Shown here in pieces: positions 29,394 through 38,264 of a stretch of DNA of 40,885 nucleotides; within the stretch, counting starts at the first letter, position 1, and each line of letters begins with the position of its first letter. The DNA lies in assembly GCF_000281045.1 (NCBI RefSeq), contig NW_008246070.1, forward strand, positions 44,805 through 85,689, in the 5' to 3' direction. The translations under genes were made by a program, and so were the position numbers. The DNA is from Saprolegnia diclina VS20. Lineage: Eukaryota; Oomycota; Saprolegniomycetes; Saprolegniales; Saprolegniaceae. Under the pieces are notes generated by a model that was not told the DNA's origin, did not search any database, and was given only the letters and a program-made list of their open reading frames with translations.

Positions 29394-29652
29394 GCTCAAC
29401 TCAAACGTGCTTGAACAATTCCGTGTATTCAGATTCAGATTGGTATTGGGTGCAAAACGCAACCGGTATTGAAGCATTGAAGTACCGGTGGACACAAATG
29501 TGTCGGATTGTGGATGCTTGCATCGGCCAATGCTGTGATCGTGTGACAGAGGTCCCCAACCCTAAGGACATAGCTCGTTGTCGAAGGAATGCTTGCGACG
29601 TGCGGTGCGATAGCTTTTCGTCCAGCTCAAATCGTTCATTTCTACTTTTCCC

Positions 29653-30102
29653 ATGCTCCTCCACGTCACCGAAGCCGACCTTTGCCTCGAGCTGACGCTG
29701 GCGCAGACGCTTGCGACCGTCTTTGTGTACCCTGGACCAATCCCGCTGGCGTCCATCGCTCGCGTCGAGCTGCCGACGGCGCTGCCGAGCCAACTCGAGT
29801 GCATCTTTTCTCCCTTGCGCGTCGGTACCGTCGTTCCGTGCTTCTACGTACGCACCAACAATATACATGAGAAACACTAGCTCATGCCTCTTGGCTAGGT
29901 CAACGGAACGTATTTCGGCGTGTGCAGCAAGCGCGAGTACATTTACTGCCGCCGATCCGTCGACAACTGCCTCAAGATCGACATCAAAAAGTCGAGCGCC
30001 AGCAAATACGCCTCGTGGTTCATTCAGCTCGACGCGTCGCAGTCCGCCGCAGAGATTAAGTACATGATCGACTCTGCAATTAGCAGGCAGGATGTTTGCT
30101 GA
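29653..30102 (+). CDS. Small two-exon protein of unknown function inside the array
   Basis: Exon 1 29653-29847 and exon 2 29899-30102 with a 51-nt intron (29848-29898, GTACGC...CTAG) give 132 residues. The intron is supported by smooth protein across the join (C-F-Y then V-N-G-T-Y-F-G-V-C) and by stops inside it. The protein alternates strand-like stretches and ends in a helix-like part (E-I-K-Y-M-I-D-S-A-I), which vaguely recalls a PH-type fold; this is weak. No signal peptide or membrane span. ATTGG boxes lie near 29439 and 29446 and a CCAAT near 29526. It is the only gene in the array that is not a bZIP-START paralog. Confidence 0.55.
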
Positions 30103-31291
30103 TCGCGCATCACTGCCAGAGTCTCAGATGCAGTTATGGTAAAACCTTAGGCTTTCATTCAAATTGAGAATACATACGATTGGCAACCACTTCACAAGCA
30201 GCTTTGCAAGCTCCGTTCACAGTGTTGGTTGAATCGTCCATGCAATGAGTGTATGTTTCATTCTTACAAATCCAGAGTTTAAAACTGGCTCGACGGCTCG
30301 ACTACAGAGTGTTGATCTAAATCCGCATCTGTGAGATTCGAAGGCGCCAATTCGACTTTTCGTAAGGAGCATGCACTTCCATGCCGCTCAGGCTGCTTGT
30401 AAGTAGAGCTCATGACCACCCAAAAGCTGTCGAGTGCGTCCGCACATCCCGTGTACGTGTTCCACGCAAAGCAGTCGACAAGTCCCCGCGAGCTGTCGCC
30501 GCATAGGTGGAGCAAGCGATTGAGACGACTCTGCCCACAGGAGGTTATGGCAGTGTTATACATGTACGATAACGTGGTTACAGGTGGTACTGTGTACTTC
30601 CCGTATTTAGACTTTCGACGCATTTGAGAAATCTGCTTTCGTCCCAATGAATTCGCACACCAAGTTCGGCTGGCAAATGGTTGGTGTGAAAGCTCTGTGC
30701 CCACGAGGTCCGAGGGCAGAACGAAGCCATCATCATCCTTCGTATATAGATCTCACAACGTTATCGCCCTTTAAGCGCACTTCAATAAATCTGCAGAACA
30801 GTCGCGATCGATTCGTAGTTTCTATTGAAATCGCACGCAAATGGGTGCCTTTGTCGTCATGGTTTCGAAGCAGATCACTGCGTGATAGTTCGTGCGTAGT
30901 ATGTACTACTAATCCAGCGAGTATTATTAGTGCGTCGCACCGAGCGTTCGTCTTCATTGCTGGGGCCACTTGTCGCTTGGGACACCCCCGTTGACCTCGG
31001 AATTCGCAGCCTCGGCTGATTGCTCACACGCTTTGGAGGTGTAATCGGCGGGTTCGTCGCTGGAATCGTAGGCATAATCTCTGCTGTGTACACGCTGCAG
31101 CAGGTCGAGCGCGTGAGCAAGCACCTCGTCTTGTATTTTCACTGTGACCAAGTCTCTGAAGCGCGTGCTCTGCCCGACTTGGCGGAAGTTTGTGCTGCGA
31201 CCAGCTGTGGACACCATATGATTGGATAAAAAGGACGTGGCCGATCGTGCGTGCGCGATGCCATTGGCTGCCCATTGTTCATTCCGAAACG
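30103..31291. other. Largest gap in the array, 1.2 kb, with promoter of copy 8
   Basis: ATTGG boxes lie at 31221-31225 (followed by ATAAAAAGG) and 31263-31267, 25-71 bp before the ATG at 31292. The remaining kilobase is A/T-richer. Open frames at 30279-30704 (minus), 30412-30627 (plus) and 31020-31229 (plus) have no codon bias or family resemblance. It could mark a lost array member, but I see no paralog remnants. Confidence 0.4.
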
Positions 31292-32422
31292 ATGGACCGA
31301 TGTGCAGCCGAGGTGGTCAACATGCTCGACCTGGCAACGTGCGACTACTCGACGCAGTGGTCGGCGGAGGAGAGCGAGATGCTGGACCTGCTCTGCGCCG
31401 ATAGCCCCAAGCCGCACGACGACCGCAAGACGATCCTCCAGCGCCATCGGCTCAAGAAGCGCGAGGAACGCGAAGAGCTCAAGCGCGCGGCCGTCGAGCT
31501 CGAGGCCAAGCTGCTTCAACTCCAGCAAGCCAAAGTCAATCCGCTTCTGCCTCCTACAAAGTGGAAGCAGCTCGCATCCGACGAAGCCCGGCGTGAAGGC
31601 GCGGCCAAGAGCGAGAACAAGCAGCTCAAGGAACTCGTGCAGGCGCACATGGTCACGGCGCAGGCGCTCGCCAACCTCCTCGAGAAGACGCGGGAGCGCA
31701 CCGGCGCCACGAACGCCCTGGGCAACCCCACCGAGAAGTGGAAGCAGCTCATCCTTGTGCAGGACCCGAGCCTCCGGACTGCGGCCATCCATCACATGCT
31801 CGACCGCGAGCACGCCAAGCTCTTCAGCGCCTTTGTGGAAGCGAGCCTCGTCGACGCTACGGGCGACATCCAAAAACACATTGCGAAATACGGCCACCAC
31901 GACGCGATGGAGTTTCACTCGATTGGCTGCCGACACGTCGACCAACCGCTGCCCGGCGTTTTGCTCGCTTCGCTCGACGTGCTGCGGGGGAGTGTGCCGA
32001 TCGCGCAGTTGAACCGGCGCTGCAAGGAGCTCGTGACCATTGACGCCGACACGACCTATGTCATTGGCACGTTTGACCATCCGCTCGGCGAGTTTCAACG
32101 CCGCATTCTCTGCAAGGTGTACGGCTACGAGGGCGTGCCACGTCACGAGCGCTGCGTCGTGGTCTGCCGCAGCATCCACGAAGACGAGTTGCTCCCGTAC
32201 GACCCGTCGACGCCGTATGCAGTCGAGGTCGCGTGGCTCACGCTCGAAGCCAACAAAACTGGCGGCACGGACGTCAAGTACTTTCAGAAATTCCGCCCGT
32301 CGACGTGGTCGGCGGCAACGCCCGTGAGTTCGCACTGGCTCAGCCAAGTCGACGAGCACTCGAAGAACATGCGGCACGCTGCCCGCCGATACATTGACCA
32401 AGTCGCGTCTTCCACCGCCTAA
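31292..32422 (+). CDS. bZIP-START-like protein, array copy 8
   Basis: Intronless, 376 residues from ATG 31292 (MDRCAAEVVNMLDL); the frame is open upstream to 31190, but those residues overlap the promoter boxes. N-terminal box C-D-Y-S-T-Q-W-S-A-E-E. The basic region K-T-I-L-Q-R-H-R-L-K-K-R has Lys in the Asn position. Zipper is regular; the linker before the hinge is a few residues shorter (V-N-P-L-L-P-P-T-K-W-K-Q-L-A). Second coiled coil E-N-K-Q-L-K-E-L-V-Q-A-H-M. START-like markers E-F-H-S-I-G, T-T-Y-V-I-G-T-F-D, R-R-I-L-C-K-V-Y, V-V-C-R-S-I and K-Y-F-Q-K-F-R-P are kept. Confidence 0.87.
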   Translation: MDRCAAEVVNMLDLATCDYSTQWSAEESEMLDLLCADSPKPHDDRKTILQRHRLKKREEREELKRAAVELEAKLLQLQQAKVNPLLPPTKWKQLASDEARREGAAKSENKQLKELVQAHMVTAQALANLLEKTRERTGATNALGNPTEKWKQLILVQDPSLRTAAIHHMLDREHAKLFSAFVEASLVDATGDIQKHIAKYGHHDAMEFHSIGCRHVDQPLPGVLLASLDVLRGSVPIAQLNRRCKELVTIDADTTYVIGTFDHPLGEFQRRILCKVYGYEGVPRHERCVVVCRSIHEDELLPYDPSTPYAVEVAWLTLEANKTGGTDVKYFQKFRPSTWSAATPVSSHWLSQVDEHSKNMRHAARRYIDQVASSTA

Positions 32423-33102
32423 GGTACCATCGATGTACGTCACGTCGCCAAGACGCTCATGTCGTGTCTGCACTCCAGTCGAATATTATCAACATGTACT
32501 ATTTTCACACCATTTTGTTGACAAATGTCGGCGCCGATGAAGCACACGCTCATAGCTTCAGACTGATTGTACGGGGCAGAGGAGTAAGCTCTTATTGAGA
32601 AATGCGTCGAGGATACGTTTGACAGATCGTTGTGGCTTTTGATGCGGCTGATGTCGCCGACCAAAGTCCCAGCATCGATCGACGTGAGTACCACTGGAGA
32701 AATTTATGCGGAGGGCGAACTGGAGCAGTGGCCCGAAGTCAGGTGCGCCAACATCAAGAGGCCAATAAGATTCTTTGTCAGTCTTCAGTTTAACGACGGT
32801 CACTCGGCGCTCTAAATTCACTAACCTAGCGTTATGGAAAGAGTGGGTGAAGACTACGCAGCTGCATATATTGTCGAAACTGCTGCGAGCGGGGACTCAA
32901 ATGACGACACGCAAAAGCGTATCGTAGCTCGAGACGCTCTGTGCAGTTCTGCTGCTCTGCTTCAGCGCTGACAAAGACTCGCATGTTCGTGTCCAAATCC
33001 ATCGTTTTGATTGGCCAAAAGATTCGCCAAGAAAGCCATATGAGTGGCTAAAATCCAATAAAGTGCGGTCGTAACGCTGCGATTGGCCCCGTAGTGACCA
33101 TA
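32423..33102. promoter_or_regulatory. Intergenic region, copy 8 to copy 9
   Basis: Three boxes lie before the ATG at 33103: ATTGG at 33010-33014 and 33082-33086 and CCAAT at 33055-33059. The first 500 bp hold only short frames on both strands without codon bias. Confidence 0.45.
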
Positions 33103-34317
33103 ATGGCGGAAGACAGGCCGACGACGTCGGGCGAAGCGTTCGTGCTCGGGATGCTGGACCCGTCGTCCTTCGAGTACTCGTTGCATTGGTCATCGGAAGA
33201 GCGGGACATGCTCGACTCGCTCGCGCACGAAGCCTCGCCCGACGAAGATGCGAGCTCGATCAACGGCTCGGTCGCCAGTTCGGCGTCCCATCCGTCCGAG
33301 AAGCGGCAGGCGCTGGCCATGAAGCGCCACCGCAAGAAAAAGCGCGAGGAGCACAACGAGCTCAAGCGCGCCGCGTTCGAGCTCGAGACAAAGCTGCGCG
33401 AATTGCAGCAGTCGCGGGCGGTCCAGGACATTCTGCAGCCGCCGAGCAAGTGGCAGGCGCTCGCGACAAACGAAGCCAAGCTCGAGCAGCAGGCCAAGCT
33501 CGAAAACAAGCAGCTCAAGGAGCTCGTGCAAGACCACATGGCCACCGCGCAGGCGTTCGCCAACCTCCTCGAGAAGACGTGGCACCAGTCCAAAGTCAAG
33601 GCGCTCGTCGAGAACGCCAACGACAAGTGGAAGCAGCTCGTGCTCGTGGCCGACCCGAGCCTCCGCGCGGCAGCCATCAACCTCATCCTCGAGCGCGAGT
33701 TTGGTCGCATGGACAGTGCGTACGTCGAAGCCGGGCTCATTGACGCGCCCTTTGGCGTCCAGAAGCACGTTTCTCGGTACACGCACGCCAACAGCCTCGA
33801 GTTCCACACGATCGTTTGTCGCTACACGCCGCTGCCGCTGCAGACCGTGCTCGACGGCTCCTGGAACGTGCTCCGGGGCACCGCGTCGATCAAGGGCTTC
33901 AACCGCTACTGCAACGGCCTCGTCGACATCGATGCGACGACGATCTACGTCGACGGCTGGTTCGTGCACCCGCTCGGGCACTTTCAGCGGCGGACGCTCA
34001 TGAAGCAGTTCCGTGACGAGTCGCGCGTCGTCATCGTGTGCCGCAGCATCGACTACGACGAGCTCGCGCCGTACGACCCGGCGCAGCCGCACGCGAACGA
34101 GGTGTCGTGGAACCTCCTGGAGGCCAACCCGGACGGCGGCACGAACGTCAAGTTTTTTCAAAAGTTTCGACCGAGCAAGTGGACAGCGGCGACGCCCATG
34201 AACCCGCAGTGGGCCGAGACCTTTGAACAGCACTCGGCCATGATCAGCCACTCGGTGCACAAGTACATTGACGACTTTGCCGCCGGGACCGCCCGCGACG
34301 AGTATCACCAGCTGTAG
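33103..34317 (+). CDS. bZIP-START-like protein, array copy 9
   Basis: Intronless, 404 residues from ATG 33103 (MAEDRPTTSGEAF), 17 bp after the nearest ATTGG box. N-terminal box F-E-Y-S-L-H-W-S-S-E-E. Basic region A-L-A-M-K-R-H-R-K-K-K-R has Ala in the Asn position. Regular zipper, hinge P-P-S-K-W-Q-A-L-A, second coiled coil ending L-L-E-K-T-W-H-Q-S-K. START-like domain with E-F-H-T-I-V-C-R, W-N-V-L-R-G, R-R-T-L-M-K-Q-F (the Cys of L-C-K is Met), V-I-V-C-R-S-I and K-F-F-Q-K-F-R-P. It is closest to copy 10, sharing T-W-x-Q-S-K and W-N-V-L-R-G, so these two are probably a later duplication. Confidence 0.87.
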   Translation: MAEDRPTTSGEAFVLGMLDPSSFEYSLHWSSEERDMLDSLAHEASPDEDASSINGSVASSASHPSEKRQALAMKRHRKKKREEHNELKRAAFELETKLRELQQSRAVQDILQPPSKWQALATNEAKLEQQAKLENKQLKELVQDHMATAQAFANLLEKTWHQSKVKALVENANDKWKQLVLVADPSLRAAAINLILEREFGRMDSAYVEAGLIDAPFGVQKHVSRYTHANSLEFHTIVCRYTPLPLQTVLDGSWNVLRGTASIKGFNRYCNGLVDIDATTIYVDGWFVHPLGHFQRRTLMKQFRDESRVVIVCRSIDYDELAPYDPAQPHANEVSWNLLEANPDGGTNVKFFQKFRPSKWTAATPMNPQWAETFEQHSAMISHSVHKYIDDFAAGTARDEYHQL

Positions 34318-34481
34318 ACAACTAGTTCATTAGTCGCTGTATAACCCAACCCTATGTGTTCAACTGACTAAGTGTGTGCTGGAGAGACGCCCTCTTGCGC
34401 CACGTATCCTAGCGTGGGCGCAAGTGGCTGCTGCAAACGCTGTTGACTCGGTAAATTTTGGCGCGGAGATGCGCGCACGTG

Positions 34482-34518
34482 ATTGGTCAAAAAGGCGGTA
34501 CGACGCAACACCGATTGG
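34482..34518. promoter_or_regulatory. ATTGG boxes upstream of array copy 10
   Basis: Two ATTGG boxes (34482-34486 and 34514-34518) lie 68-104 bp before the ATG at 34586, each as GATTGGT. The first is followed by CAAAAAGGCGG, similar to the A-rich word after the boxes of copies 6 and 8. Confidence 0.5.
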
Positions 34519-34585
34519 TTACTCAACACACGGCAAGACAGAAGGGTGGACCGACAGCTCATTTGCGCACGTCGACATCGAAAGC

Positions 34586-35752
34586 ATGGACGCCAACGCG
34601 GGTGAAGCCTACGTGCTCGAGATGCTCGACCTCTCGAGCTTGGACTACTCGCTGCAGTGGTCGCCAGAGGAGGCGGACCTCCTCTCGAGCCTCGTGTCGA
34701 CGACGGACGAAGAGCCGGCACCGACGGCCAAGTCCAAGCAGAGCGAAGCGCTTCGGCGCCACAGGCAAAAGAAGCGCGAGGAGCAGGCCGAGCTCAAGCG
34801 CGCAGCGCAAGAACTCGAAGAGAAGCTTCATCTGCTACAGCAGACCAAGGCGCTGCGTGACATTCTGCAGCCGCCCACCAAGTGGCAGGCGCTCGCGACC
34901 AACGAGGCGCGGCTGCGGCACGAGGCGACGGTCGAGAACAAGCAACTCAAGGAGCGCGTCCAGGAGCACATGGTCACGGTGCAGACGTTCGCGTCGCTTC
35001 TCGACAAGACATGGCAGCAGTCCAAGGCCATGGCGTACGTCAGCGGGCCCGCCGAGAAGAAGTGGGAACAGCTCGTGCTCGTGGCCGACCCGACGCTTCG
35101 CGTACGTGGGATGCACGCAATGCTGGACCGTGAGCGCGCGCGGATCGAAAGCGCGTTTGTCGAAGCCGGGCTCGTCGACGTCGTCGACGAAGTTCAAAAG
35201 CATGTGTCCCAGTACACGCACAACAACAGCCTCGAGTTCCACACGATTCTGCACCGCCACACGCCGCTGTCGCTGCACGCGCTGCTGGAAGGGACGTGGA
35301 ACGTGCTCCGGGGCACGGTCACGATCCAGAACCTGCCGCGTTACTGCAAGCACCTCGAAGACATTGACGCGGATACGACGTACGCCTCTGGCTGGCTCGA
35401 CCACCCGCTCGGGCAGTTCCAGCGGCGCGTGCTCTGCAAGCAGTACGTGAGCGAGGTGAACGGCCGCGCCCAGTGCATCATTATCTGCCGCAGCATCGAA
35501 GACGACGAACTGGCGCCGTACGACGCGTCGTCGCCACACGCCAACGAGCTCTCGTGGACGTTTATGGAGGCCAACCCGGAAGGCGGGACAACGGTCAAGT
35601 ACTTTCAGAAACTGCGGCCGTCGGCGTGGACGGCCGCCACGCCCATGAGCTCGCACTGGGCCGACCGGCTCGAGAAGCATTCGCAACAGGTGCGCCACGC
35701 TGTGCACCAGTACCTCGACCACTTTGGTGCGACGCGCGCACCGCAGCAATAA
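34586..35752 (+). CDS. bZIP-START-like protein, array copy 10
   Basis: Intronless, 388 residues from ATG 34586 (MDANAGEAYVLEMLDL); upstream in-frame codons back to 34376 cover the promoter boxes and are unlike the relatives. N-terminal box L-D-Y-S-L-Q-W-S-P-E-E. Basic region S-E-A-L-R-R-H-R-Q-K-K-R has Ser in the Asn position. Zipper L-K-R-A-A-Q-E-L-E-E-K-L, hinge P-P-T-K-W-Q-A-L-A, second coiled coil with E-N-K-Q-L-K-E-R-V. START-like domain with E-F-H-T-I-L, W-N-V-L-R-G, T-T-Y-A-S-G-W, R-R-V-L-C-K-Q-Y, I-I-C-R-S-I and K-Y-F-Q-K-L-R-P. Last member of the array; the next gene is convergent. Confidence 0.87.
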   Translation: MDANAGEAYVLEMLDLSSLDYSLQWSPEEADLLSSLVSTTDEEPAPTAKSKQSEALRRHRQKKREEQAELKRAAQELEEKLHLLQQTKALRDILQPPTKWQALATNEARLRHEATVENKQLKERVQEHMVTVQTFASLLDKTWQQSKAMAYVSGPAEKKWEQLVLVADPTLRVRGMHAMLDRERARIESAFVEAGLVDVVDEVQKHVSQYTHNNSLEFHTILHRHTPLSLHALLEGTWNVLRGTVTIQNLPRYCKHLEDIDADTTYASGWLDHPLGQFQRRVLCKQYVSEVNGRAQCIIICRSIEDDELAPYDASSPHANELSWTFMEANPEGGTTVKYFQKLRPSAWTAATPMSSHWADRLEKHSQQVRHAVHQYLDHFGATRAPQQ

Positions 35753-35890
35753 ACAAATACGATCTTACGGCATCGCGCATGCAGCTAGTAGCCCTACCCT
35801 CTTTGACGTAACAGGATCGCAGCTTTTGGGACAGAGGACGACGGCGACACTAGTTAACTTTATATTCACGCAAGCGCGTTTGTTGTACGA

Positions 35891-37006
35891 CTATTGAAGA
35901 GCGTCGAGCCCGAGCCTTGCGTCCCGCTCGGCCTTGAGCTCGACGCGTGCGTGCTGCAGCATTTCGAGCACGCGGTCGCTCGTCGGCCGCAGCGCCTTGT
36001 CGTGCTGGAGACACTGCTTGATGATCTTGGCAACGACCTCGGGGCACGTCACCGACACGCTCGGCCGCAATTCGCCGGTGACGAGCTTCACCGTGAGGTC
36101 CGGGAGCGTCATGCCCGCCGCTTCGACCGCGTATGGCATCGCGCCCGTGTCCAGCTCGGTCAAGAGCACGCCGAACGAGTAGACGTCGACCTTTTCATCG
36201 TAGTCTTCGCCATCAATGAAAAGCTCCGGCGCGCTCCATTGAATGTCGGTGACGCCCGTGGTCATGTCGCAGTCGAACGTTCGGTCGCGGGAGCTGCCAA
36301 AGCCGCTGAGCTTGGCTTGCTTTCGGTTCGTCAAGAGGACCTTGGAAGCCTTCATGTTGCGGTGCAGGAGCTGCGGCTTGAGCCCGTGCATGTAGGCCAT
36401 CGCCGACGCAATATCGCAAGCAATGTTGATCTTCTCGTTGGACCACGTGAGGCGCGCAAACTGCTTGGGGTTGTCGAGGAGGTGGCGCAGCGTCCGGCCT
36501 TCCATGAACTCGAAGATGCACGAGAGACCAAACTCGGGCGTGATGTTGAAGCCAATGAACGACACAATGTGCGGGTGGTCGATGCGCGCCATCGAACGAA
36601 TCTCGCTCAGCAGCGCCTTCCGGCTCTTCTCAATCTCGGCGGGCGACCGCTTCAGGTCGAGCGACTTGAGAAAGACGGCGGTTGCGTCGCAGTGGCCCAT
36701 TTCGGTCTTCATGTAGTTGCTCGGGATCGCGCGTGTCCGCTCGACGTCCTCGGGCACGACCCAAAACTGCGGGTACATGGCCAGCATCTCCTTGTAGTCG
36801 TCGCGGTGCACGTCGTCGAACCGGATCGAGCCCGAGTGCACGAGCGAGTTGGTGAACGACGTCTTGGTTAGCGACGTTGGCGCCCGCGACCGGTTCGGGT
36901 TGTTCTCGGACTGGATGAACTCGGCCATGCTGCGCTGCGAGCGCGTCGCCGCCGGGTCGGGCGTCTCGACGTACGCTGGCGTTTGTGTTGACGAGCAGGT
37001 TCCCAT
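35891..37006 (-). CDS. Membrane-anchored TKL-type pseudokinase
   Basis: Single exon, 371 residues. MGTCSSTQ at the start is a strong N-myristoylation signal (Gly2, Ser6) with Cys4 as likely palmitoylation site, so plasma-membrane attachment is inferred. The kinase fold spans about residues 98-355. Lys114 (A-V-F-L-K) and the helix-C Glu135 are present, and A-P-E (259-261) and D-V-Y-S-F-G-V are normal. Three catalytic positions are changed: the HRD Asp is Asn217 (H-R-N), the catalytic-loop Asn is Lys222, and the DFG Asp is Gly235 (S-G-F-G). A Gly-rich loop is not recognisable. Known: such changes abolish phosphate transfer, so a scaffold or allosteric role is likely. TKL-like character is judged from the H-P-H-I-V-x-F-I-G and S-x-G-V-L-L-x-E-L motifs. 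Convergent with array copy 10. Confidence 0.88.
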   Translation of the reverse strand: MGTCSSTQTPAYVETPDPAATRSQRSMAEFIQSENNPNRSRAPTSLTKTSFTNSLVHSGSIRFDDVHRDDYKEMLAMYPQFWVVPEDVERTRAIPSNYMKTEMGHCDATAVFLKSLDLKRSPAEIEKSRKALLSEIRSMARIDHPHIVSFIGFNITPEFGLSCIFEFMEGRTLRHLLDNPKQFARLTWSNEKINIACDIASAMAYMHGLKPQLLHRNMKASKVLLTNRKQAKLSGFGSSRDRTFDCDMTTGVTDIQWSAPELFIDGEDYDEKVDVYSFGVLLTELDTGAMPYAVEAAGMTLPDLTVKLVTGELRPSVSVTCPEVVAKIIKQCLQHDKALRPTSDRVLEMLQHARVELKAERDARLGLDALQ

Positions 37007-38264
37007 GATGGAGGATGTGGAGGGTAGGTATCAAGCTCTGCGCTGGCGCTTGATCGGTCGCTCGTCCGTGGTGACCAGGAAACGAAACTGAGAGATTGCA
37101 CACTGGCGTTCCAGCACAGGCGGGGTGACATGCGGCCGCGGCAGTGGGACACGCCCGACGGTCCTCGCCGCGCAAGACGATGATATCCCGCACAAATTTG
37201 ACTGCTTTGGGTACCTCTCACCACGCAGATTCGGCGAGCATGGTACGACCGCCTCGGATGCACGCGTCCCAGTTGCTGGCCATCGCGCTGTCGACGGCAG
37301 GCCGCGTTGCCCCTCCTCGTTCGGTTCAGTCTGCGTTCTAAAAATGCGTCTGGCGGGCGGCTTTTTAATTGTGACATATACAAGGATCAAGTGAACATCA
37401 AATACACTAAAATAAATTGACAGAAGCTGGCCGCAATTGATTACCTTCCGTGGCGTATTGCAGTGTGGTGTTGGTCGACTAACTAACAGTAAACATGGAC
37501 ATCCGGCCTTGGCGGGACATGGCGTACATGTACCAGCACCCAAGCGCCCGTGACAGGCAGTGACTTGTCCTTGCGTGGACCGATTACTTGTCGGGCGGTT
37601 AGTAAATTAAGTTAGTCAGCAAAGGCCAAGAGACACCTGCGTGCGATGGACAACGAGTCCGACGTCCACACCGGCCGCTTGCACGCACGAACGCACAACG
37701 CGTTATCCCGCCTGGGACACGAGCGACGGGGAGCCAGGGCCACTCGATGCACGTTGCCAAGCCATTGCTTTGTGCCGGCGCTGACGAAGAGCTTGTTCCA
37801 ACGTATGTGGTCGTAGTTTGCGAACATGGATGTCCCCACTTATAGAGAGGATCAGCGTGTACTGGTGGGGAGAGTGTACTGTGACTGGAGTGAGCTGTTA
37901 TGCTGGACTTGCGCCGTCGAACAAGGAGTATTTGCTTCGCGGAAAATTCGCCGACCGCAAGGCAGCGCTTATCTCACCTTTACTCTTCACCGCCACATAC
38001 TTGTGTGTGGCCAGTCCTTCACGCAGCTCCTTCACGCAGCTTCTCAGGTGACCAAGTTCAGTGCCGACCATTTTCACACTAGTTAAATAGAATACACTAT
38101 TTAGAGTAAAGCATTCGATTGCGACTCGGAAATTTCCAGCAACTTAACCGGTTCATAGCCGAGCGGTTTGTTGACGAATGTTGACCCAACCGGTTGACGC
38201 ATTCGACATCCTTGAGGCGCAGCCAACTGCCACACGTCACTTGGCGTCTTTTCGTGTCCTTAGC
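37007..38264. other. 1.26-kb divergent gap between pseudokinase and thioredoxin-ACSL gene
   Basis: No gene is supported. The A/T-rich middle holds only short frames. A 13-base unit CCTTCACGCAGCT is repeated in tandem at 38016-38028 and 38029-38041. Two perfect palindromes AACCGGTT lie near the ACSL start (separate entry). Confidence 0.45.
38146..38195. promoter_or_regulatory. Paired AACCGGTT palindromes upstream of the thioredoxin-ACSL gene
   Basis: AACCGGTT occurs at 38146-38153 and 38188-38195, 42 bp apart (four helical turns), 70-119 bp before the ATG at 38265. In animals and fungi this word is the site of Grainyhead/CP2 factors; that this holds here is only a suggestion. The second copy lies inside the frame that would be used if translation began at 38178. 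Confidence 0.4.

Noticed and set aside
30279-30704. Minus-strand frame with several Cys residues in the largest array gap
   Set aside because: First looked like a small secreted protein, but there is no signal peptide and codon use is unlike the real genes.
31020-31229. Short plus-strand frame with a Gly/Ile-rich membrane-like stretch
   Set aside because: Bounded by stops on both sides, too short, and it overlaps the copy 8 promoter boxes.
31139-32473. Long antisense open frames opposite array genes (also 33190-34308, 34835-35749 and 23921-24721)
   Set aside because: They mirror the G/C-rich third positions of the sense genes, have Arg/Val/Leu-rich composition, and no family motif.
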